Source: DASPKA01 sp035628335
Lineage (GTDB): Bacteria > Patescibacteriota > Doudnabacteria > UBA920
Assembly: GCA_035628335.1 (NCBI GenBank)
Contig: DASPKA010000038.1
Location: forward strand, 1 to 5,397
Reading direction: 5' to 3'
DNA length: 5,397 nt
Shown here: positions 1 through 5,397 of the stretch, piece by piece
How the letters are laid out: each line of letters opens with the position of its first letter
Numbering within the stretch: position 1 is the stretch's first letter
Notes under the pieces: generated by a model
The model's input: the letters and a program-made list of their open reading frames with translations, nothing else
The model's database searches: none
What the model was told of the DNA's origin: nothing
Translations under genes and position numbers: made by a program

Positions 1-2288
1 TGTTCTCTAGTTTAGATACTAATGGTGTAACTATTACATACCGCGCTAAAGTGTCTATTGACAATGGCACTATTACTAACACTGCTACTGCTCAGGCTGG
101 TGTTCCTCAAAATGTTCCTCCGGTCACTGATACTGCTACAGTAAATGTAAATACTGTTGTCCAGAACGGAACTTTGAACATTGAAAAGTCTGTTCGTAAC
201 TTAACTACTGGCGGCGGTTTTTCAGATCAAGCAAATGCCAGGACAGGTGAAACTGTTGAGTACAAGATTCGCGTATACGCATCCGTCACGACCGTGAATA
301 ATGTTACTGTTAGAGACAACTTCCCATCTTCTCAGCTTACCTATGTGCAAGGCTCATTGCTGGTAAACGGACAGCAGGGTTTTTCAGGCCTCTCTGGCAC
401 TGGTTTGGTGTTTTCCAGCATTTCTACTTCTGGAATTGACATCACATACCGCGCTACCGTTAGTGCAGGCCCTGGTAGTACTATTACAAACACCGCTCAA
501 GCAAGCTCTCCAAATGCTAATAGTGTGCAGGATACCGCTCGCGTGAATGTAACTGGCGAAGTCATCAACAATACTACGTTGTCTATAAACAAAGAAGTAA
601 GGAACATTACGAAGAATACTTCTTTCAGCAAGAACCAAACTGCTCAGATCAATGACCAGGTTGAGTACCGCATTGTGGTGCGCAACACTGGTTCAGCTGT
701 TGCTCAGGACGTTCGAGTTACTGACAACGCAACCTTCGCAAATTCAGGCTTAAACTTAAGCGGCAATATAAATGCTACCAAAAACTTTACTGGTAGCTTC
801 TCTTCGGCATTGTCATTTGGGTCACTCCAAGTTGGCGAGCAGGTTGACATAACCTATCGTGCACATGTTAGCCGCGATGGATTCACTATTCAAAACACCG
901 CAGCTGCATATGCAAACAATGCTCCGTCAGTTCAGGACTCTGCCTTCTTAGATGTTGGTGCAAACAAGGGTAACTTGACCATTGCAAAAGCAGTGCGTAA
1001 AGCGTACAGCGGCAACTCGTTTGCAAAAACGGCTTACGTGCAGGACGGCGACACAGTTGAGTACCAAATCCAGGTATCTGCAAACTCTGGTACTGTTAAC
1101 AATGTACGCTTAACTGAAAACATTATAAACAACTTTACCTTGAACTTTGGTTCAGCCCGCTTGGAAGGCTCTGTCATTTCTGACTCATTTTACGGTGGAA
1201 CTATATCTTTGGGTAATTTGACGCAGGGTCAAACTAAGACGCTGACCTTCTTTGGCATTGTGCGTAACAATACTACTACTCAGATCACCATCACAAACAC
1301 CGCTCAGGCAACTGGTGACAACGTAACTTCAGTGCAGGACACAGCAACGGTGTATGTCGCTGGCCAGCAGCCGCAAGGCAACCGCCAGATAGCAGTTAAT
1401 AAGAACGTTCGTAACAACACTACGGGGACTTCATTCCAAAACTCCGTCAATGCTTCTACTGGTGACACTGTTACCTATGAGATAACGATTTCTAACACTG
1501 GTACCTTGCCACTTGAAAACGTTCGCTTGACCGACACTTGGACAAACGGAATAAACGTAAACGTAAACACAGTGCGTGTAGATAGCAGCTCTGTCTTTCC
1601 TTCTTCTTACGGTAGTGGGTTCGAGGTTTCATTGGGTAGTATAGGTACTGGCCAGCAGCGCCGTGTTACCTTTGATGCAACGGTTACTATCCAATCTGGG
1701 ACAGTGACGAATACCGCACGCGCTTCTGCAAGCTCTGTAAACGAGGTACAAGACGATGCACTGGTAACAGTCCAGTTTAGTGGTACTCCTAACCTGGTAT
1801 ACAGTAAGTCAGCGTTTAATGACACCCGAAACGCAGATGCAACTACGGTTGCCGCACAGCGTGAAGACTACATTACCTATACCCTGACTGTGCGTAACAC
1901 TGGTAACGCAGCACACAACAACTTTGTTGTCTCTGACGACCTTTCCGGTATTCTGCCATTGGCAGACATGGTAGACCTTAAGGGCGGTAGCTTGAATGGC
2001 AGCACTATTTCTTACCCAGCAGTGAACATTGCACAAGGTGAGACTGTGACTAAGTCGTTCCGCGTGCGCGTGAAGAGTAGTCTTGCTCCTAACCTCTCAT
2101 ACACAATGGTCAATACCTATGGAAACACTGTTCGCGTAAACATCAACACTCCAGAAAACCCAGGACCGATCATTGCTCCTAAAACTGGTGTAGACGGACA
2201 TACCGCAGTTGCTTTCGGCAGCTTGCTTTCAGGGGCATTCTTAATCATCCGCAAGCGCAATGCCATTCTAAAATCAATATTCGCGTAA
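1..2288 (+). CDS. Partial DUF11-repeat surface protein with PKTG sorting signal (5' end outside window)
   Basis: The frame is open from base 3 to a TAA at 2286-2288, giving 761 visible residues. The true start lies upstream: the residues before the GTG at 51 (FSSLDTNGVTITYRAKVS) match the equivalent part of the next repeat (FSSISTSGIDITYRATVS), so that GTG is internal. The visible protein is one tail plus five complete tandem repeats of about 125-137 residues that resemble the DUF11/TIGR01451 family of Ig-like surface modules. Recurrent features are an L-x-I-x-K-x-VRN opening, a (D/T)-V-x-Y strand, a V-R-x-T-(D/E) motif, a T-(I/V)-x-N-T-A strand and a VQD motif at the end. The C-terminus is a wall-sorting signal. 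The protein is rich in Asn, Thr and Ser, has no cysteine and a single tryptophan, as expected for an exposed fibrous stalk. A role in adhesion or as a surface layer is inferred; no ligand-binding domain is visible in this part. Any signal peptide would be outside the window. Confidence 0.9.
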   Translation, partial: FSSLDTNGVTITYRAKVSIDNGTITNTATAQAGVPQNVPPVTDTATVNVNTVVQNGTLNIEKSVRNLTTGGGFSDQANARTGETVEYKIRVYASVTTVNNVTVRDNFPSSQLTYVQGSLLVNGQQGFSGLSGTGLVFSSISTSGIDITYRATVSAGPGSTITNTAQASSPNANSVQDTARVNVTGEVINNTTLSINKEVRNITKNTSFSKNQTAQINDQVEYRIVVRNTGSAVAQDVRVTDNATFANSGLNLSGNINATKNFTGSFSSALSFGSLQVGEQVDITYRAHVSRDGFTIQNTAAAYANNAPSVQDSAFLDVGANKGNLTIAKAVRKAYSGNSFAKTAYVQDGDTVEYQIQVSANSGTVNNVRLTENIINNFTLNFGSARLEGSVISDSFYGGTISLGNLTQGQTKTLTFFGIVRNNTTTQITITNTAQATGDNVTSVQDTATVYVAGQQPQGNRQIAVNKNVRNNTTGTSFQNSVNASTGDTVTYEITISNTGTLPLENVRLTDTWTNGINVNVNTVRVDSSSVFPSSYGSGFEVSLGSIGTGQQRRVTFDATVTIQSGTVTNTARASASSVNEVQDDALVTVQFSGTPNLVYSKSAFNDTRNADATTVAAQREDYITYTLTVRNTGNAAHNNFVVSDDLSGILPLADMVDLKGGSLNGSTISYPAVNIAQGETVTKSFRVRVKSSLAPNLSYTMVNTYGNTVRVNINTPENPGPIIAPKTGVDGHTAVAFGSLLSGAFLIIRKRNAILKSIFA
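3..2168 (+). repeat. Tandem DUF11-like protein repeats (R0 tail plus R1-R5)
   Basis: Unit boundaries read from the translation are: R0 tail 3-170, R1 171-575, R2 576-971, R3 972-1382, R4 1383-1790 and R5 1791-2168. R1-R4 share the opening with Lys and VRN (VRK in R3), and their ends carry NTA followed by a VQD motif. R5, next to the wall anchor, is the most divergent: it opens with NLVYSKSAFN, keeps the Y-T-L-T-V-R-N-T-G strand, but has lost VQD. The units are clearly homologous as protein but mostly diverged as DNA. The best DNA matches found are a 13-mer shared by R0 and R1 (36-48 and 444-456) and a 14-mer shared by R1 and R3 (486-499 and 1293-1306). This suggests old duplications rather than a recently expanding array. 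Confidence 0.88.
2169..2285 (+). other. C-terminal sortase-type sorting signal (APKTG, hydrophobic segment, RKR)
   Basis: The last part of the surface protein reads IIAPKTGVDGH, then a hydrophobic stretch (TAVAFGSLLSGAFLII, 2202-2249), then RKR. This is the tripartite layout of an LPXTG signal, with PKTG encoded at 2178-2189. The usual leading Leu is Ala. Sortases of this family cleave between Thr and Gly and join the Thr to an envelope acceptor. The nine residues after RKR (NAILKSIFA) are a somewhat long tail. No sortase gene is in the window, so anchoring is inferred from the motif alone. Confidence 0.8.
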
Positions 2289-2299
2289 TGATATACAAT

Positions 2300-2343
2300 A
2301 AACCCTCTTACCGCTTCAACGGAGGAGGGTTTTTTGTTTTTTT
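2300..2343 (+). terminator. Rho-independent terminator of the surface-protein gene
   Basis: The hairpin begins 12 bases after the TAA. The 5' arm AAACCCTC (2300-2307) pairs perfectly with GAGGGTTT (2325-2332). It continues through a U-G and a U-A pair, skips a bulged A (2310), and closes with CCG/CGG (2311-2313 with 2320-2322) around a six-base loop. A T-rich tract follows to 2343, interrupted by one G at 2336. It fits termination of the upstream gene and separates it from the next unit. Confidence 0.9.
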
Positions 2344-2358
2344 CCGAACTGGTATACT
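2330..2358 (+). promoter_or_regulatory. Probable sigma-70-type promoter with extended -10
   Basis: TGG followed by TATACT (2350-2358) matches an extended -10 (TGnTATAAT with one mismatch). There is no good -35 box. At a 17-base spacer the position is occupied by the terminator T tract (2330-2335), which is poor, but an extended -10 can work without a strong -35. The predicted transcription start near 2365 would leave a leader of about 23 bases before the ATG at 2388. The position, straight after a terminator and before a three-gene run, supports the call. Confidence 0.55.
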
Positions 2359-2387
2359 TTATGTAAGAAGTAGAATAGCCATCAAGT

Positions 2388-3431
2388 ATGGAATTCACTT
2401 CCATAATTGATGGCGTATTCACTATGATCTTTTTTTCAGACCAGTATGAAACTAGTCGACTTTCGGAAGAGGCTGCTTTTACTGTAACTGCACCTACCAA
2501 TACAGAAATACTGATGCGTACCGAAGGTGAGGGAACCAAGCTTTTTACATCCACAACTAAGCGAGAACATGAGAACACAAAACTACTTAATCCAGAGCAT
2601 TTTGCATTGACAGATATAGAATTTTTAGTTGAAGAGAAAAAAATAGCCAGGACCACAGGCGAGCTTAAAGAGGAAGAACAAGCGAAGTTGAAAGAAAGGT
2701 TAATTGCTGAAGCAGCTTTAGCAAAGACAAACATGCTTGACTTACTTACACGCGCATACCCATTTCGAGACGATATGATGTTTATGTTGTCTTTAATAGA
2801 GAAGAACGGCCTAGCTGTTATGCTCGTAGACACGAGTGCAGGCTGGTATAGGATTGCCGCAATAGACGCTGTTAAGCAGAATGGTGATAATCTTGATTTA
2901 CTTACTCCAGAACTACGAAGAGATGAGGTTATAAGCTTACGAGCAATACAGAACAGTGGCGCAGCGTATGCATTTGAGCATTCCGAATATCCTGAGAAAT
3001 ATTCAAAAGAGTTTTTACTTAAAGCCGCTAAGTTAAATTTTCATGTACTCCAATATGCAGGTGAGCTCAGAGATAACTTAGATTTTATGAACCAAGCTCT
3101 CGCTGAAGATTACAGAGCAGCGATTTACTTAGGGCCACTGTTGTCAAGTGGAAATACAATTCATGAATTAGTAGAAGGAAAGAGTAAGAAAATTTTTGGT
3201 TTACTAAGTGAAGTATCCTGGTTAGAGCTTAAGAAAAGTCCTAAATTTAAAGAATATGTGTCTGCAGCAGTAGTAGATAATCCATATATTGTAAAGTATC
3301 TTTCGAGCGAGGAGGTTGCTGTAGATACATTTAGGGAACGGGAATTTAGAAAAGAGCTTAAGGCGATTAATCCAGAAGTAAGTAAGTACCTGCCAATTAT
3401 TTCACTCAATACGGGAGAGTTAGAATTATGA
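2388..3431 (+). CDS. DUF4116-like repeat protein, function unknown
   Basis: This 347-residue protein has no evident signal peptide and is probably cytoplasmic. The ATG at 2388 is the first possible start after an in-frame TAG at 2376-2378. A second Met at residue 13 is an alternative, and neither has a clear Shine-Dalgarno sequence. Residues 1-80 match nothing I recognise. Residues about 78-115 are charged (Glu/Lys/Ala-rich) and probably a long helix. From about 128 on, short helical units of roughly 22-28 residues recur in the style '(A)-(V/I/A)-x-x-(N/D)-x-x-x-(V/A)-x-x-L/Y': near 130-150, 156-180 (with AIDAVKQNG), 181-205, 209-230 (with VLQYAGELRD), 231-255, 288-310 (with AAVVDNPYIVKYL) and 320-340. 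The AVKQNG and LQYAGELRD pieces resemble DUF4116, a repeat family of unknown function. The stop overlaps the start of the epimerase gene (ATGA), so the two are translationally coupled. Codon use is more AT-rich than in the surface-protein gene, with many AGA/AGG/CGA arginines. The family assignment is from memory of the consensus and moderately sure. Confidence 0.75.
   Translation: MEFTSIIDGVFTMIFFSDQYETSRLSEEAAFTVTAPTNTEILMRTEGEGTKLFTSTTKREHENTKLLNPEHFALTDIEFLVEEKKIARTTGELKEEEQAKLKERLIAEAALAKTNMLDLLTRAYPFRDDMMFMLSLIEKNGLAVMLVDTSAGWYRIAAIDAVKQNGDNLDLLTPELRRDEVISLRAIQNSGAAYAFEHSEYPEKYSKEFLLKAAKLNFHVLQYAGELRDNLDFMNQALAEDYRAAIYLGPLLSSGNTIHELVEGKSKKIFGLLSEVSWLELKKSPKFKEYVSAAVVDNPYIVKYLSSEEVAVDTFREREFRKELKAINPEVSKYLPIISLNTGELEL
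3413..3417 (+). promoter_or_regulatory. Shine-Dalgarno-like GGGAG for the epimerase gene
   Basis: GGGAG lies inside the end of the upstream reading frame, 10 bases before the ATG at 3428. The spacing is slightly long but workable. Together with the ATGA overlap it supports this start. It is the clearest ribosome binding site in the window. Confidence 0.5.
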
Positions 3432-4408
3432 GTAAAATTTTAGTTACGGGAGGCGCAGGGTACATTGGTGGGCATATCGTACACATGTTAATTGAGTCCG
3501 GAGCGGAAGTGGTTGTAGCGGACGATTTTTCTTATGGTCGAAGAGACCATGTTCCTGCAGGGGTGAAAGTCTATGAAGGGGATTTGAAAGACAAAACATT
3601 TGTTGCGTCTATTTTTGAACAGGAGCCAGTTACAGCTGTGATTCACTTAGCAGCATCCTTGGAAGTAGAAGAGTCTGTGAGGGAGCCTGAAAAGTATTTT
3701 GAGCAAAATGTCAGGGCAACCCGAAATCTTCTTAAGGCTATGCGTACGCAGAATGTTAAAAAAATGACCTTTGCTTCTACGGCTGCAGCGTACGGTGAAG
3801 TTGGCCTGGAGCCCGTAAAAGAACATGAGCTCAGAGAGCCTAACAATCCATATGGGCATAGCAAGGTAATTGCCGAAAGTCTCATAGACGTACACTGCCG
3901 CTGGTTTGGTTTACAAGCTGTCTCATTAAGGTTTTTTAATGTCTGTGGGGTAAGCCCGAAGTATGGGGTTGTAGACACGCATAAGGCTTCTCATATGTTG
4001 CCTATTATCATTGAAGCAGCGTTAGGAAAAAGGGAGAAGTTTGTGGTCAACGGCGGCGACTACCCAACACCAGACGGTTCCTGTGTACGGGACTTTGTTC
4101 ATGTCATGGACATTGCCCGAGCCCACATAGTGAGCTTAGATTATATAGACAAACACCCCGCATCAAAATTAAGAGTTTTTAATGTTGGAACAGGCAGCGG
4201 GCATTCAGTTTTACAAATGGTAGCAGCAGCGAAGAAAATCACGGGCAAGGATTTCCCGGTTGAAATAGGCCCACGCAGGGCAGGGGACGCCCCAAGTACC
4301 ATTGCAAATGTTGAGTATATACAGAAAGAAATGGGTTTTGTTTGCGAACATTCAAGTCCAGAAGAAATAATTGAATCTACTTGGCGTCAGATGGCAAGGC
4401 AGGTGTAA
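3428..4408 (+). CDS. galE: UDP-glucose 4-epimerase (GalE-like, extended SDR family)
   Basis: This 326-residue cytoplasmic enzyme is close to the usual GalE length (about 330-340). GalE interconverts UDP-glucose and UDP-galactose with bound NAD. The dinucleotide-binding motif GGAGYIG is at residues 8-14, and ADDFS (31-35) ends the second strand that binds the adenosine ribose. HLAA is at 73-76. The active-site segment STAAAYG (117-123) places Thr118 where E. coli GalE has its catalytic Ser124. The catalytic Tyr142 and Lys146 are in NPYGHSK. RDFVHVMDIA (221-230) and RRAGDAP (283-289) are the C-terminal substrate-domain signatures. All catalytic residues are present. The specificity could also be a related UDP-sugar or N-acetylated sugar 4-epimerase, which sequence reading cannot settle. 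It follows the DUF4116-like gene by an ATGA overlap, and the protease gene starts 30 bases after its TAA. No other galactose-catabolism gene is visible, so a role in making precursors for surface glycans is the likelier inference. Confidence 0.92.
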   Translation: MSKILVTGGAGYIGGHIVHMLIESGAEVVVADDFSYGRRDHVPAGVKVYEGDLKDKTFVASIFEQEPVTAVIHLAASLEVEESVREPEKYFEQNVRATRNLLKAMRTQNVKKMTFASTAAAYGEVGLEPVKEHELREPNNPYGHSKVIAESLIDVHCRWFGLQAVSLRFFNVCGVSPKYGVVDTHKASHMLPIIIEAALGKREKFVVNGGDYPTPDGSCVRDFVHVMDIARAHIVSLDYIDKHPASKLRVFNVGTGSGHSVLQMVAAAKKITGKDFPVEIGPRRAGDAPSTIANVEYIQKEMGFVCEHSSPEEIIESTWRQMARQV

Positions 4409-4438
4409 CTATTACAATATTAAAACGTCATATATATA

Positions 4439-5397
4439 GTGAGAAAATTTTTATTAGTTACGACATTTACGCTCATATTCCCCACGTTTGCTCACGCTTT
4501 TTCGGGCTATAATGATCCAGCTTTTACCTTTAACGCGCAGGACAGCGACAAACAGTGGGGTCTACCAGCAGCTGGGTTTGTGGATGCAATGGACTACGGC
4601 AGTGGAAACCCATCAGTTGTTGTTGCTATTATTGACACCGGGCTTGATGCAACTCACGAAGACCTCGCCGGTTCACATATAGTCCCGGGTTATGATTTTA
4701 TACATAAAAAGCCATTAACCGGAAAAGAAGATAGTGACGACAATGGCCACGGCACCTTAGTGGCCGGGATAATAGCAGCCACAGCAGGAAATGGAAAGGG
4801 TGTTGCAGGGGCAGCTCCTGGGCTTTCTATAATGCCGCTAAAGGCGTTAGGGAGTGATGCTTCAGCTACGAGCGATGTTGTTGCGGAAGCTATTTCGTAC
4901 GCTGTCAGCCATCGTGCAGATGTAATTAACCTCTCGCTTGGTAGTGTTTCAGTCTCTTCAGACCCCTTGCTGTCTTCAGCAATTGAAAAGGCCTACCGGG
5001 CTGGAGTTATCATAGTTGCTGCGGCAGGTAACGACTACCAATCAACTGGCATAAACCTAGACGACCACCCCGCATACCCAATCTGTGATGATAATGGAGA
5101 AAATATGGTAATCGGTGTCACTGCAGTAGACAAAGCAATGCAGAAACCTGACTTTGCGAACTATGGCCAGCGGTGTATAGATGTTGCTGCTCCTGGTAAG
5201 CGAATTCTTTCAACTATAAATCACGACCCACTGACAAAGGAGTATAAAGCAAGTACCTATGCTTATGTCTCTGGTACTAGTATAGCTTCTCCCTTCGTAT
5301 CTGCATTGGCAGGGCTCATAAAGTCACGCTATAGTTATGCAACAAATGTTCAAATACGAGAACAGATATTACGCACGGTACGAAACATAGACCTGGA
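4439..5397 (+). CDS. Exported subtilisin-like serine protease, S8 family (3' end outside window)
   Basis: The 319 complete codons encode a secreted endopeptidase. The GTG at 4439 is the first start codon after an in-frame TAA at 4421-4423 and begins a clear signal peptide (MRKFLLVTTFTLIFPTFAHA) with likely cleavage after AHA at residue 20. No Shine-Dalgarno sequence is visible before it. The catalytic triad is Asp66 (AIIDTG), His104 (NGHGTLVAG) and Ser281 (SGTSIASPF), with the oxyanion-hole Asn198 in AAAGND. The mature N-terminus (YNDPAF, then QWGL at 40-42) resembles that of thermitase-type subtilases, and no separate I9-type propeptide lies between signal and catalytic domain. Cys216 and Cys246 are the only cysteines seen and could form a disulfide. 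The catalytic domain is almost complete at the window edge; a C-terminal extension or anchor cannot be judged. It probably belongs to the same transcript as the epimerase. The substrate is unknown. Confidence 0.93.
   Translation, partial: MRKFLLVTTFTLIFPTFAHAFSGYNDPAFTFNAQDSDKQWGLPAAGFVDAMDYGSGNPSVVVAIIDTGLDATHEDLAGSHIVPGYDFIHKKPLTGKEDSDDNGHGTLVAGIIAATAGNGKGVAGAAPGLSIMPLKALGSDASATSDVVAEAISYAVSHRADVINLSLGSVSVSSDPLLSSAIEKAYRAGVIIVAAAGNDYQSTGINLDDHPAYPICDDNGENMVIGVTAVDKAMQKPDFANYGQRCIDVAAPGKRILSTINHDPLTKEYKASTYAYVSGTSIASPFVSALAGLIKSRYSYATNVQIREQILRTVRNIDL

Noticed and set aside
51..53. GTG at 51 as the start of the surface-protein gene
   Set aside because: The frame stays open to the window edge, and the 16 residues before it are homologous to the same part of the next repeat, so the start is upstream of the window.
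171..2168. CRISPR-like or other non-coding repeat array
   Set aside because: The periodicity is at the protein level, about 400 bases per unit with diverged DNA and an uninterrupted reading frame, which is a domain repeat and not a spacer array.
2117..2833. A 238-residue minus-strand open frame
   Set aside because: It lies antisense to the sorting signal, across the terminator and into the DUF4116-like gene. Its translation is Ser-rich without recognisable motifs, while both + strand genes have clear family features.
3429..3431. Alternative genetic code with TGA read as Gly
   Set aside because: TGA ends the DUF4116-like frame exactly at the ATGA overlap with the epimerase start, and none of the four frames has an internal TGA.
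3643..3978. Two overlapping minus-strand open frames within the epimerase gene
   Set aside because: They are antisense to the GalE active-site region, which is strongly conserved on the + strand, and they show no motifs of their own.
4413..4418. TACAAT as a -10 box for a separate protease promoter
   Set aside because: No -35 resemblance exists at a suitable distance (GATGGC at a 17-base spacer) and there is no TG extension. The gap is only 30 bases in an AT-rich stretch, so co-transcription is the simpler reading.
4488..4682. A 64-residue + strand open frame
   Set aside because: It is out of frame with the subtilase, whose signal peptide and catalytic Asp motif occupy the same bases; its translation is low-complexity Leu/Thr/Gln.

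Overview
The window most likely comes from a Candidate Phyla Radiation (Patescibacteria) genome, possibly of the Saccharibacteria type. The grounds are a large DUF11-repeat surface protein with a PKTG-type sorting signal, compact same-strand genes with an ATGA overlap, weak or absent Shine-Dalgarno sequences and moderate GC. TGA is a true stop at the end of the second gene and no reading frame contains an internal TGA, so the Gracilibacteria/Absconditabacteria code (TGA = Gly) does not apply. This placement is inferred from gene content, not shown by a marker gene.

All four genes lie on the + strand. Positions 1-2288 hold the 3' part of a gene for a long, Asn/Thr/Ser-rich, cysteine-free exported protein. 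It has five complete tandem DUF11-like repeats, the tail of a sixth, and a C-terminal wall-sorting signal (APKTG, hydrophobic segment, RKR). A rho-independent terminator at 2300-2343 closes this unit, and an extended -10 promoter (2350-2358) directly behind it appears to start the next.

The second unit contains a 347-aa protein with degenerate DUF4116-like repeats (2388-3431), a UDP-glucose 4-epimerase-like protein (3428-4408, overlapping by ATGA) and, 30 bases later, an exported subtilisin-family serine protease with all catalytic residues (GTG start at 4439) that runs off the window. No terminator is visible inside this unit, so the three genes are probably co-transcribed.

Three of the four genes fit a cell-envelope theme: an anchored fibrous surface protein, a nucleotide-sugar epimerase that could supply galactose-type sugars for surface glycans, and a secreted protease. 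The DUF4116-like protein is the unexplained member. The most interesting structural signal is a Lys...Asp/Glu...Asn triad conserved at nearly constant spacing in all five complete DUF11-like repeats, the arrangement expected of domains that form intramolecular isopeptide bonds. I saw no RNA genes, CRISPR arrays, insertion sequences or attachment sites.
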